Assembly: GCF_029076445.1 (NCBI RefSeq)
Contig: NZ_JARESG010000003.1
Coordinates: forward strand, 62,001-126,000
Direction: 5' to 3'
Source of the DNA: Pseudarthrobacter naphthalenicus
GTDB lineage: Bacteria > Actinomycetota > Actinomycetes > Actinomycetales > Micrococcaceae
Length of the DNA: 64,000 nucleotides
Both the position numbers and the translations under genes were made by a program. Positions 1 through 7,928 of this stretch are shown here, in pieces. Every line of letters starts with the position of its first letter. Position 1 is the stretch's first letter. Under the pieces are notes generated by a model. The model ran no database searches, had not been told where the DNA came from, and saw only the letters and a program-made list of their open reading frames with translations.

Positions 1-63
1 CGCCCGAATCCGCGCCCGGGCAGTGTCAGCCGAGGATGCGGTGGCTACCGTCTGGACTGTCAT
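1..63 (-). CDS. 5'-end of an unidentified gene, cut by the window edge
   Basis: An ATG at 63-61 (minus strand) is preceded by a good ribosome site GGAGG (complement of 69-73) with a 5-nt gap, and 21 codons run open to the window edge, beginning MTVQTVATASSADTARARIR. It starts about 40 nt after the stop of the ornithine-cyclodeaminase-like gene in the same direction, so it is probably its operon partner. The fragment is too short to name a family. Confidence 0.55.
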   Translation of the reverse strand, partial: MTVQTVATASSADTARARIRA

Positions 64-103
64 TAATGCCTCCCGAAACTCTGGCGTTTATCTCAGCGTC
101 TTC

Positions 104-1090
104 CTAGTTATTCAGCTCCACGTGGGTGCCTATACCTTGATTGAGCGCAGCGTCGTACAGGAGCCGCCCGATGGCCAAGTCCTGCAGGCCGATACCGACC
201 GAGTTGAACAAGGTTATGTCCTCTTCACCAAGGCGCCCTTCTTTTGTCCCGGCCGCCACATCACCAAGTTCGCCTTTCACGTCTTCAAAGCTCATGGCGC
301 CTTCCGCCACAGGGATGATCAGCCCGCCCGATTTGGCCTTGGCAGTGGCCAGGCTGTCCACAAATACCCTGGCCCTCACCATGCCCGTCGTATCCACTTC
401 ACGGTGATCTGGTCGAGGACGGGATCCCACTGCGTTCACGTGCAGCCCCGGTCTGAACCATTCGCCCCTTACCAGAGGCTCAATAGCTGGCGTAAGCGTG
501 CACAGCACGTCCGCGCTTTCCACGACCTCCCGGACACTGGATGCCCTCGTGATGTTCAGCCTGTGGTGGCCAACTTCGTCGCAGAAGACAGAGACGGTAT
601 CAGCAGAACGAGACCACACTATGACCTTGTCAAACGGAAGGACGGCCAGCATGGCCTCCACGTGGGCAACAGCAAGGGAGCCTGCTCCAATGAGGCCCAG
701 GGTGGTGCTGCCGGGTCGTGCAAGGAGCTTGGTTGCCACGGCGCTTGCGGCCGCCGTGCGGACTCGAGTGGGAACTTTGCCGTCTAGGATGGCCAGGGTT
801 TCCCCTGTCAACTGCGACACGAGCATAATGGTGGATCGTTGCGTAGGGAGGCTGGCCAATTGGTTGGCCGGGATGTCTGCCAACAATTTCACTGAGGCCA
901 GCCCCTCTGCTTCGGACAGCGCCGCCATCGGCAAGAACCGCGCGTCCGACGAGGGCAAGACAAGTGAATCCGGTGCAGGCTGGACAGCGGTCCCGCGGCT
1001 GAGTCCGGCAAAGGCGCGTTGGACGGCGGTGATGGTGCCGGGCATATCGGCCAAGGCTTGGAGCTCGGAGGCCGTAAGTATCAGGGTCAT
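104..1090 (-). CDS. ornithine cyclodeaminase / mu-crystallin family NAD(P)-dependent oxidoreductase
   Basis: The 328-residue product belongs to the OCD/mu-crystallin family, whose members are ornithine cyclodeaminases, ketimine (pyrroline-2-carboxylate) reductases, alanine dehydrogenases or opine-type enzymes. Visible are the Rossmann motif GLIGAGSLAVAHVEAML near residue 135, the upstream KVPTRVRTAAASAVATKLLA segment that is typical of the family, and the C-terminal helix SVGIGLQDLAIGRLLYDAAL. The start is taken at ATG 1090 because family homology begins there; an upstream in-frame extension looks like non-coding sequence. It is followed at once by another gene running off the window. The neighbouring racemase-like and amidohydrolase genes suggest that it handles an imine or amino acid formed by that cluster, but the substrate cannot be told from sequence. 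Confidence 0.85.
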   Translation of the reverse strand: MTLILTASELQALADMPGTITAVQRAFAGLSRGTAVQPAPDSLVLPSSDARFLPMAALSEAEGLASVKLLADIPANQLASLPTQRSTIMLVSQLTGETLAILDGKVPTRVRTAAASAVATKLLARPGSTTLGLIGAGSLAVAHVEAMLAVLPFDKVIVWSRSADTVSVFCDEVGHHRLNITRASSVREVVESADVLCTLTPAIEPLVRGEWFRPGLHVNAVGSRPRPDHREVDTTGMVRARVFVDSLATAKAKSGGLIIPVAEGAMSFEDVKGELGDVAAGTKEGRLGEEDITLFNSVGIGLQDLAIGRLLYDAALNQGIGTHVELNN

Positions 1091-1140
1091 GGATGGCTTT
1101 CTGGGTAGTAGAGCGACGGCTTGGAGGTCGAGACTGGGAA

Positions 1141-1160
1141 ATGTGGCGCGTGTGCCACAT
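1141..1160. promoter_or_regulatory. palindromic operator candidate ATGTGGC-N6-GCCACAT
   Basis: A perfect 7-bp inverted repeat with a 6-bp spacer lies about 50 bp upstream of the ornithine-cyclodeaminase-like start codon, where a repressor or activator of that gene would bind. I see no second copy in the window. The regulator is unknown. Confidence 0.4.
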
Positions 1161-1265
1161 AGTGTTCGGACAGCGCCTCCCGGTGCCATCATGCATTGTT
1201 TGCTACAGGGCGGAGGCACTGTTCAGCGGATCCGGGTGCTGCGGCTTTGAAGTCCTATTATACGC

Positions 1266-1277
1266 TCTGGTATACCA
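1266..1277. promoter_or_regulatory. GntR-type operator candidate TCTGGTATACCA (copy 1)
   Basis: The 10-bp perfect palindrome TGGTATACCA, extended to TCTGGTATACC, recurs at 2973-2984 in the next intergenic region. Palindromes of this kind are typical of FCD-type GntR regulators. It lies in the 307-bp gap (1091-1397) between the ornithine-cyclodeaminase-like gene and the amidohydrolase; apart from this and the palindrome at 1141 I see nothing in the gap. Confidence 0.45.
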
Positions 1278-1397
1278 AGATGGATGACGGTGTACAAAGA
1301 TTCTTTGGCTCCGATCCTGTTTGCCCCTCACGTGGACAGCGTTCAGGACGCCCATGCTCCGGGAAGGAGAAGGGCGTCCTGAGTAAGGTCTAGGCCC

Positions 1398-2885
1398 TTA
1401 CGGGACTGGGGTCGGGGTTGTAATTTCCGCCCGCGGGTATGTGGGAGGGAATAACTCTTCGGGTTTGCGGAACTGGACGTCTCGTACGGAGTAGGCCGCC
1501 CGCATCTTGTCGAACAGCTCCTGCCCCTGGGCCCGCAAGATGTTGAGGTCAATGCCAGGCAGTGCACGGTCGACGACGACGGGGCGCCCGGCCACAAAGG
1601 TATCGGTCACCTGGCGCGCAGTGCCGTTTAGTACCAACGTGCGAAGGGGGTCTTCGACAACACCGTCGCCGAAGCTGCCCAGGGAGACTACCGTGATGTC
1701 TGCCTGCATACCGGGGGCAAGCCTGCCCAGGTCAGCCCGTCCGAGTGCCCGTGCGCCGCCGAGGGTGGCGGCGTCGAAGTAGTCGGCCAAGGCCCCGACG
1801 TCAGGCCTCCCCTCGACGAGCCGGGTCAGGTGCATGCCCACGTCTATGCCGCGCACAAGATCCGGCGGGAAGGAGTCACTACCCAGGCAGATGTTGATGC
1901 CTGCCTCGCGGAAACGGTCGAATGAAACAAGCTGCTTCTGGTAGCGGAAAGACGTCAGCGGACAATGGATAATGGACACGTCATTTTGGGCCAGTAACTC
2001 CAACGGTCCCCCTGGCGCTGACGTCGCCGGGTCCTGGCCGTTAATCATCACACCATGGGGGATGAGGAGTCGGGTACCGAACAAGCCGGTTGATTCGAGC
2101 AGCTCCAAAACGCCGCGTCCTGCGGAACGCTGCAGAAGCTCGTCCTCGAGCGGTGACTGAAGACAGTGGAGACGGACCAGCGCATGCCGTTCCCGGGCAA
2201 TCCGCGCAGTCTCCCGCATGAGACCTTCGGACAGCGTCTCAATGCGGCACGGCAACAAAGCCCCGCTGACGAGCGGGTCTGCGAGAGCGTCGACGTATTC
2301 GATGAAGCGCTCGGCATCGCGCAAGCCTGCGAGGCCTCTGGCCTCGTCGAAATAAACATCCCGGCCGCCGGCGGCGGTGACGACGTGGACCCCAGACCGG
2401 TATGCCGGCCCGAGGTAGCCACGCATTCCAATGCGACGGCTTATCTCCGCCATGTCTACGAGTTCATCGAAGCCTTCGGCCCAGGAGCTGTGAATCTCCG
2501 AAGCGATCGGCATGTATGTCGTGATGCCGTGCAGGGCGAGTTGCGCCAAGGCGTACTCGCGGACCTTGGCGCGTTCCGAAGGCGTAAACACGTCCCGGCG
2601 ACGGTTGGCGAAGTAATCATCCGACCATAGATGGCCGGATGCGATCTCGGGTGACGGCCACGAGTCCAGGATGAGGTGATCGATGTCTGCGAGGGCGTCG
2701 AGGTCTATCAAACCCGGCATGATCAGGCTTTGGCCGTAGTCTCGCTCCTCATCGACGGGCCCCTCGTAATTCTGTCCCACGAAGACAATGGAGTCTCCCT
2801 CGAAGACGACTTCACCATCCTCTATGAGCGTGTGCCCTGTGCCGTCGAATCCCAGGACGTACCGGGCCGAGATTTTCTTATACAA
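1398..2885 (-). CDS. amidohydrolase-superfamily protein with unusual metal site
   Basis: The product (495 residues) has the two-part beta-sandwich and barrel layout of the ATZ/TRZ-type amidohydrolase superfamily: an N-terminal strand region, LIMPGLIDLDALADIDH near residues 55-70, RLHCLQ, LLIPHGVMIN, LGSDSFPPDLVRG, and a C-terminal LAPGMQADITVVSLGSFGD segment. The usual HxH after PGLI is replaced by D-L-D, so the metal centre must differ. The start is taken at TTG 2885 because AAGGAGG lies just upstream (2896-2890, 4-nt gap); TTG 2903 and GTG 2900 are alternatives. It is divergent from the DUF3100 gene and shares its promoter region. A cyclic amide, amidine or deaminated ring substrate is likely but not specified. 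Confidence 0.8.
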   Translation of the reverse strand: MYKKISARYVLGFDGTGHTLIEDGEVVFEGDSIVFVGQNYEGPVDEERDYGQSLIMPGLIDLDALADIDHLILDSWPSPEIASGHLWSDDYFANRRRDVFTPSERAKVREYALAQLALHGITTYMPIASEIHSSWAEGFDELVDMAEISRRIGMRGYLGPAYRSGVHVVTAAGGRDVYFDEARGLAGLRDAERFIEYVDALADPLVSGALLPCRIETLSEGLMRETARIARERHALVRLHCLQSPLEDELLQRSAGRGVLELLESTGLFGTRLLIPHGVMINGQDPATSAPGGPLELLAQNDVSIIHCPLTSFRYQKQLVSFDRFREAGINICLGSDSFPPDLVRGIDVGMHLTRLVEGRPDVGALADYFDAATLGGARALGRADLGRLAPGMQADITVVSLGSFGDGVVEDPLRTLVLNGTARQVTDTFVAGRPVVVDRALPGIDLNILRAQGQELFDKMRAAYSVRDVQFRKPEELFPPTYPRAEITTPTPVP

Positions 2886-2972
2886 AGTGCCTCCTTGCAC
2901 CAACGGCCGGGGCGTATCTCCCGGCTCTCAGAAAATGTGACTTGCGACTCAACGCTTACGAGCCTACAGTAA

Positions 2973-2984
2973 TCTGGTATACCG
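2973..2984. promoter_or_regulatory. GntR-type operator candidate TCTGGTATACCG (copy 2)
   Basis: This is the second copy of TCTGGTATACC, sitting between the divergent amidohydrolase (start 2885) and DUF3100 gene (start 3047), so one regulator could control both directions together with the gene near 1090. Confidence 0.5.
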
Positions 2985-3046
2985 AAAGAACCATTTCGCA
3001 TTGCGGAATAGCTCGTTTCCCCATTCCCCTCTGAAAGGCCTGCGTC

Positions 3047-4498
3047 ATGCGCAACGAAGCGACGACTCAAGGTGACTCCACGTCCGCAGTAGTGGATGCC
3101 CCGTCCAATTCTTTCCGTGCCCGCCCGGCAACGTGGCTCGCAATGATCGCACTTCCCACCGCCATCTGTGCCGTGGCCATCATGATCGGAACTCATAAGT
3201 TCCATCTCGGCCCGGCGGCAATCGTCCTGATGCCCATCCTGTGGACAGTCCTTATCGCCGGATTCGTGGGCGTCCAGAAATGGAAACCAATTGGAGGGCG
3301 TGGCCGTGCGGTGTCCACACACTTGCTCGACGTAGCTATCGTTTTCTTCCTGGCAGGCCTCGGCACTCAAATCGGGCCTTCCCTGACCAAGTTCACCAAC
3401 ATCGGCCCCGCTATCCTCCTGCAGGAGGTCGGGCACGTCCTCGGCACAGTTATCCTGGCGCTGCCTGTCGCGGTTGCCCTGGGCTTGGGCCGCACTGCCA
3501 TCGGCGCCACCTGGTCAATCGACCGCGAATCCTACCTTGCTTTCGCCATCCAGCGCTTCGGCGTCCGCTCTCCCGAGTACCGCGGAGTGTTCGCCGTGTG
3601 GGTCCTGGGCAGCATCTTTGGCGCTGTGTTCATCTCCCTTCTGGCCGGACTTCTCGGCGGACTCGACTTCTTTGATCCCCGGGCCCTCGCGTTGGGCCTC
3701 GGACTGGGTTCCGCCTCCATGATGCTCGGCGGGGTCGGCGCCCTGTCCATCCTCTATCCGGAAAGGGCAGGGGAAATCATGGCCCTCGCCGCCCTGTCCA
3801 ACCTCGTCACCAATATCGTCGGCTTCTACGCCGGCGTCTTCATCGCGCTGCCGATGTGCCAGAAGCTCTACAAGATGTGGTCCCGCATCTTCGGCCGGGA
3901 CGACCTCGGCCGCCGCGTCCGCCGCGGCGCTCTCGTTGGTGCCACGAGTGGAGCTCGGGCAGGCAGCGACTCAGGACGCCCGGGCCGAACAGCCATCGGG
4001 CCCGACGCGGCGTCGGGCATCGACGCAGTGGATGTCACCGCCATCGAAGCGGACCCGACCGTCGTCCGGACGCCCAAGACGTGGCTCATCGCGTTCGCCG
4101 CGACCGGAGTGGCCGGCGTCTTGCTGAACGCCTTAGGCACTGGTTCAACACGGCCGTTGGATATCGTCGGCGTGCTCATCCTCCTGGCCTTCACCGCCAT
4201 CGCACTGGTGCTCGCGAAGCTCATCCCGGCGGTCCCCTCCACCATCTGGGTCCTCGCTCTGGCCACCATCGCCTCCGCGACGTTCATGCCCATCGGTCCC
4301 TTCGTCGCCTCCGCCGCGCAGAATATCAACGTCCTCTTCGCGGGCCTGCCCATGATCGCTCTGATCGGCCTGTCGCTGGGCCGCGACGTCAAGGCGCTCC
4401 GCTCACTAAGCTGGAAGATCGTCATCGTTGCCCTGCTGACATTTACGGCTAGCTTCGTCGCCGCTGCAGTCATCGCCCAGGTTGCCTTCCACTTCTAA
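3047..4498 (+). CDS. DUF3100-type multi-spanning membrane protein (putative transporter)
   Basis: The 483-residue protein is strongly hydrophobic, with about ten or more predicted membrane segments (for example MIALPTAICAVAIMIG, AIVLMPILWTVLIAGFVGV, VILALPVAVALGLG, IVIVALLTFTASFVAAAVI). The N-terminal GTHKFHLGPAAIVLMPILW region matches what I know of DUF3100 proteins. A hydrophilic loop rich in Arg, Ala and Asp (about residues 285-345) divides two membrane halves. It lies directly upstream of a deaminase-like amidohydrolase with which it is probably co-transcribed, so it is a candidate transporter for the ring substrate of this cluster. The family has no proven function that I know of. GAAAGG 9 nt upstream supports the start. 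Confidence 0.75.
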   Translation: MRNEATTQGDSTSAVVDAPSNSFRARPATWLAMIALPTAICAVAIMIGTHKFHLGPAAIVLMPILWTVLIAGFVGVQKWKPIGGRGRAVSTHLLDVAIVFFLAGLGTQIGPSLTKFTNIGPAILLQEVGHVLGTVILALPVAVALGLGRTAIGATWSIDRESYLAFAIQRFGVRSPEYRGVFAVWVLGSIFGAVFISLLAGLLGGLDFFDPRALALGLGLGSASMMLGGVGALSILYPERAGEIMALAALSNLVTNIVGFYAGVFIALPMCQKLYKMWSRIFGRDDLGRRVRRGALVGATSGARAGSDSGRPGRTAIGPDAASGIDAVDVTAIEADPTVVRTPKTWLIAFAATGVAGVLLNALGTGSTRPLDIVGVLILLAFTAIALVLAKLIPAVPSTIWVLALATIASATFMPIGPFVASAAQNINVLFAGLPMIALIGLSLGRDVKALRSLSWKIVIVALLTFTASFVAAAVIAQVAFHF

Positions 4499-4583
4499 TT
4501 CAAGCTGCCGTGCGGAAGGCGCCGGTCCCGTGGGATCGGAGCCTTCTCCGCAGTCATTCACAGTCCACCCGAAAGGATCAGCC

Positions 4584-5816
4584 ATGCTCATCACCGACGT
4601 ACGCCCCTGGGGCGGGGACGCCGTAGACCTCGAGATACGAGAGGGACGGATTGCAGCCATTCACCCTCTGGGATCGACCGCCGTATGCGGCGACGCCGCG
4701 AGCGGGGCAGTCGACGGACGGGGCCGGATCGCCGTGCCTGCGTTCACGGATGTGCACGTCCATCTCGACTCGACCCGGATCGGTCTGCCGTTCCGGGAGC
4801 ACACCGCCTCGCCCGGTGTGTGGAACATGATGTGCAACGACCGGGAGAACTGGCGCGACACGCCTGTCCCCTACAGGGATGTCGTGGCGGGAACACTGGA
4901 GCGGATGATTGCCCGCGGCACCACGCGCATTCGTTCATATGCTCAAATCGACGTGGACTGCAAGCTTGAGCGCTTCGAGGCCGTCATGGCCGCCAGGGAA
5001 CGCTACGCTTATGCCGCCACTGTAGAGGTCATGGCCTTCCCCCAGGCAGGACTCCTGCTCGAGGACGGTACCGTGCCACTCCTTGAGGAGGCCCTCCGTG
5101 CGGGAGCGACAACCATCGGTGGCATTGATCCCTGCCAACTGGACCGAGACCCGGTCCGCCATCTGGACATTGTGTTCGGTTTGGCTGAGAAGTACGGGGC
5201 CGACGTCGATATTCACTTGCACGAGCCTGGCTACATGGGGGTCTTCAGTGCGGAACTTGTCTTCGAACGCACCCGTGCTCTGAGTATGGAGGGCCGTGTC
5301 TCGCTGTCCCACGCTTACGATCTGGCCAATGTCCACCCCGATGTTACTGCCCGGCTGGTGGAGCAGATGGCCGAGCTCGACGTTGCCTGGGCGACGGTCG
5401 CCCCGGCCAGCGGGGGCACACAGTTCGACTTGGCCCAGATGACCGAGGCCGGGATCCGTGTCGGTCTGGGGGAAGACGGCCAGCGGGACTACTGGAGCCC
5501 ATACGGCAATTGCGACATGCTGGACCGCACATGGCAACTGGCCTTCACCCACCGGCTACGGAAGGACCGGCTGATCGAGCACTGTGCGGCGATTGCCACG
5601 GTGGGGGGCGCGTCCATCATGGACCGCGCCGTACAGCGACTCACCTCTCCCGACGACCGGCCCGGCCTGGCTCCTGGAGATCGGGCCGACATCGTCCTGG
5701 TCGACGGCGAGACCATCACGAGCACCGTCATGGACCGCGGGGCCGACCGCACCGTCATCCATGACGGCAGGCTCGTCGCCGACGGGCTAGTAGTCCTTCC
5801 GCAACAAGCACAGTAA
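4584..5816 (+). CDS. cytosine-deaminase-like amidohydrolase
   Basis: The 410-residue product resembles the cytosine deaminase/N-isopropylammelide hydrolase branch of the amidohydrolase superfamily. Metal-binding signatures are visible: FTDVHVHLDSTRIG (HxH, near residue 58), DIHLHEPG, SLSHAYDL and GEDGQRDYWSPYGNCDML, the last matching the CodA-type GxD...PxG block. ATG 4584 is chosen because GAAAGGA stands 7-9 nt upstream and homology starts at MLITDVRPWGG; an in-frame extension back to 4482 would overlap the preceding gene. It follows the DUF3100 gene by 85 nt. Expected chemistry is hydrolytic removal of an amino or alkylamino group from a heterocycle; the substrate is unknown. Confidence 0.85.
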   Translation: MLITDVRPWGGDAVDLEIREGRIAAIHPLGSTAVCGDAASGAVDGRGRIAVPAFTDVHVHLDSTRIGLPFREHTASPGVWNMMCNDRENWRDTPVPYRDVVAGTLERMIARGTTRIRSYAQIDVDCKLERFEAVMAARERYAYAATVEVMAFPQAGLLLEDGTVPLLEEALRAGATTIGGIDPCQLDRDPVRHLDIVFGLAEKYGADVDIHLHEPGYMGVFSAELVFERTRALSMEGRVSLSHAYDLANVHPDVTARLVEQMAELDVAWATVAPASGGTQFDLAQMTEAGIRVGLGEDGQRDYWSPYGNCDMLDRTWQLAFTHRLRKDRLIEHCAAIATVGGASIMDRAVQRLTSPDDRPGLAPGDRADIVLVDGETITSTVMDRGADRTVIHDGRLVADGLVVLPQQAQ

Positions 5817-6004
5817 TCATCCGATGGGGGCACGTCCCGGGCCACTGACGTTCCGGTTTTCGCGCCGGAAAGTCCGTTCCAGTGTTCAATATCTGGTGAT
5901 GGTGGGGGCTGGGGCGGTGGCCCCCCGTTCCGGCACCCATGGAAGGCGAAATCAGGCGGCTTGAGTCCATCGCCGTCACTATAACCACAAAGTGAGGCCC
6001 TTTA

Positions 6005-6760
6005 ATGCGCATACTCGTCGCGAACGTAAACACCACCGAGTCCATAACACACTCCATCGTCGGCCAAGCCCGGAGCCTAGCCGCCCCGGGCACGGAAATC
6101 GTGGGAATAACGCCCCGCTTCGGCGCCGACTCATGTGAGGGGAACTTCGAGAGCTACCTGTCAGCCATCGCCGTCATGGACGCAGTTACTCGTTACTCTG
6201 AGCCGTTCGATGCCGTCGTCCAGGCAGGCTACGGCGAGCACGGACGGGGAGGGCTCCAGGAACTGTTGGACGTTCCCGTAGTGGACATCACTGAGGCAGC
6301 CGCCAGCACGGCCATGTTCTTGGGCCATAAGTACTCCGTCGTCACGACCTTGGACAGGACAGTCACACTCATTGAAGACCGGCTCAAGCTTGCGGGCCTG
6401 GATGCCCGCTGCTCCTCGGTCCGCGCAAGCGGTATGGCCGTATTGGAACTCGAGGGGGAAACGGAACGCGCGATGGAAGCCATTATCGCGCAGGCTATCC
6501 TGGCCGTAAGCCAGGACAAGGCAGAGGTTATCGTGCTGGGCTGTGGAGGAATGGCCGGTCTGAGTGAACAGATCAGCCAGCGGGTAGGTGTCCCGGTAGT
6601 GGACGGCGTGGCATCGGCTGTAGCCATCGCGGAATCGCTGGTGCGTATGCGCCTCTCCACCTCCAAGGTTCGGACGTACGCTGCACCACGATCCAAGACG
6701 GTCAAAGGCTGGCCTCTGAACTTCCTCGATGTCGCGGATTCCCTCTTGCCCATAGGTTAA
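6005..6760 (+). CDS. Asp/Glu/hydantoin racemase superfamily protein lacking the first catalytic Cys
   Basis: The 251 residues align throughout with hydantoin racemases (HyuE): MRILVANVNTTESIT at the N-terminus, the VVTTLDR segment, VLELE, VIVLGCGGMAGL and VPVVDGVASAVAIAESL. In HyuE two cysteines act as acid and base. Here the N-terminal one (ACFGDPG in HyuE) is Gly75 in AGYGEHG, while the C-terminal one is kept (Cys180). A two-base racemisation is therefore unlikely; a one-Cys isomerase or decarboxylase-like reaction is possible. GTGAGG upstream serves as ribosome site. It stands 188 nt after the deaminase-like gene. Confidence 0.85.
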   Translation: MRILVANVNTTESITHSIVGQARSLAAPGTEIVGITPRFGADSCEGNFESYLSAIAVMDAVTRYSEPFDAVVQAGYGEHGRGGLQELLDVPVVDITEAAASTAMFLGHKYSVVTTLDRTVTLIEDRLKLAGLDARCSSVRASGMAVLELEGETERAMEAIIAQAILAVSQDKAEVIVLGCGGMAGLSEQISQRVGVPVVDGVASAVAIAESLVRMRLSTSKVRTYAAPRSKTVKGWPLNFLDVADSLLPIG

Positions 6761-7020
6761 GCACACCCAGTGTCGCCGGCCTGGGGCTTTACACAAAACC
6801 TGAAGAGCCGAGTGCAATGACTCCCCTCGCCCATGGCCTCGGTCTACACCTACGACGAATACCCGCTAGCCGAACATCTGGTTCTGCCAACCGAAGCACA
6901 CATTGTCGCAGCAATTGAAATGGCCTGAGCAGGGCCGATGGGAGGAACAGCGGAAGCGGCTCAGGGTTCGAAGAATTGCCCGGCGTCCCGCGATCGCCCA
7001 AGAGACCACGACATGGTGCA

Positions 7021-7149
7021 AAGCAGCGCGGCGCCCACAAAGGGCGGAAAAAGACCCTCACCCCGGAACGGGCGGCCGAGCTCGTCGAGTGCGCCGGCAG
7101 CGAAAACTGGAATTTTCATGGACCTGCGACGGTACTATCGCGTCGTTGA
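7021..7149 (+). pseudogene. serine recombinase (resolvase/invertase) C-terminal relic
   Basis: Reading the frame that starts at 7021 gives KQRGAHKGRKKTLTPERA followed by AELVECAG and a stop at 7147-7149. The GxxxGRKK-LTPE(Q/R)AAEL pattern is the linker just before the C-terminal helix-turn-helix of Tn3-type resolvases and invertases. No catalytic domain or HTH is left around it, so it is a decayed fragment of a former mobile element. It lies in a 1.17-kb gap (6761-7928) without an intact gene. Confidence 0.6.
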
Positions 7150-7196
7150 ATACCGACAGTCGCAACGCAGCTGAAAGCGTTCCAGAGTCCAAAACT

Positions 7197-7209
7197 GGTT
7201 CTGTTGCCC
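7197..7209 (+). repeat. possible IS6-family terminal inverted repeat remnant
   Basis: The sequence GGTTCTGTTGCCC resembles the GGYWCTGTTGCAA ends of IS6-family elements. It stands 48 nt after the resolvase relic and supports the idea of mobile-element debris here. No transposase and no partner end are visible, so this may be chance. Confidence 0.25.
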
Positions 7210-7748
7210 AACTGGAGCACACCCCTGCCTGACGAATCGGGAAGTTGTGTCTCAACTCCATTTCTGAGACGGGCCTAGTACTCAACCTGACAGGACGATG
7301 GCGGGAGGCGCCGGTGACTGGACAGCCCCACCCCCGACGCCCGTGGCCCCGTCGACCAGGCCTAGGCCCGCACCCGCTTGGACATCGCCCTCACCCCCAC
7401 ACGGCCCTGACCCAATCACCTGTCCCCGTCCCACGCCGGCGCTTCGTTTCTGTCGACTAGGCGGCCCGGTCTGGTGCCGCTGAACTGGTACTCGTCAGTC
7501 AGTCGCGAATTCCTCATGGTGACCCAACCACCACTGAGCGATGTCTACGCGCCGGGCGATCCAGACGTCACCCAGACTCTGCGCATATTCGATAATTTCC
7601 CGCACGGCGGATGCCCTTCCGGCTGGCCGGCCCACCGCGTGTGCAGGCCAATTCTCATCATCTTCGGATAACCAACCAGGCCCTCGCGACGTTGCGGCTG
7701 GTCACAATCGATAATTTCGCGGTCTGGAGGCCTTTTCGCCGGGAAGCC

Positions 7749-7777
7749 TTGACAGTGGTCCACGTCACTCCTAGGCT
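7749..7777 (+). promoter_or_regulatory. sigma-A promoter of the MFS/GntR/hydantoinase operon
   Basis: TTGACA at 7749-7754 and TAGGCT at 7772-7777 are separated by exactly 17 bp, a near-consensus actinobacterial housekeeping promoter. The predicted start of transcription falls at about 7783-7785, inside the palindrome at 7781-7809. Confidence 0.75.
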
Positions 7778-7780
7778 TTT

Positions 7781-7809
7781 ATTTGGGATCCCAAAACGGG
7801 ATCCCAAAT
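7781..7809. promoter_or_regulatory. 12-bp perfect inverted-repeat operator over the transcription start
   Basis: Arms ATTTGGGATCCC and GGGATCCCAAAT are perfectly complementary with a 5-bp spacer (AAAAC). Each arm also contains the small palindrome GGGATCCC. The position just after the -10 element implies repression by steric block. The obvious candidate ligand is the GntR/FCD protein encoded two genes downstream. Confidence 0.75.
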
Positions 7810-7928
7810 CTCCAAGCCTTTGATTGCCGCTTCAGGCTCGCTTAAAGAAGAGCCGCTTTATCCGCGGCCGTTCCCTGAACACCAAGCAGGTTTCCCTGCC
7901 CCGTAAACTTCCCTGTGAAGGAGAAGCT

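Noticed and set aside
5851..5870. hairpin TTCCGG-N8-CCGGAA after the deaminase-like gene
   Set aside because: The stem has only six pairs and no T-run follows, so a terminator call is not supported.
7245..7483. Pro/Arg-rich small frames at 7245-7483
   Set aside because: Low-complexity composition, no ribosome site and no family match; part of the gene-free gap.
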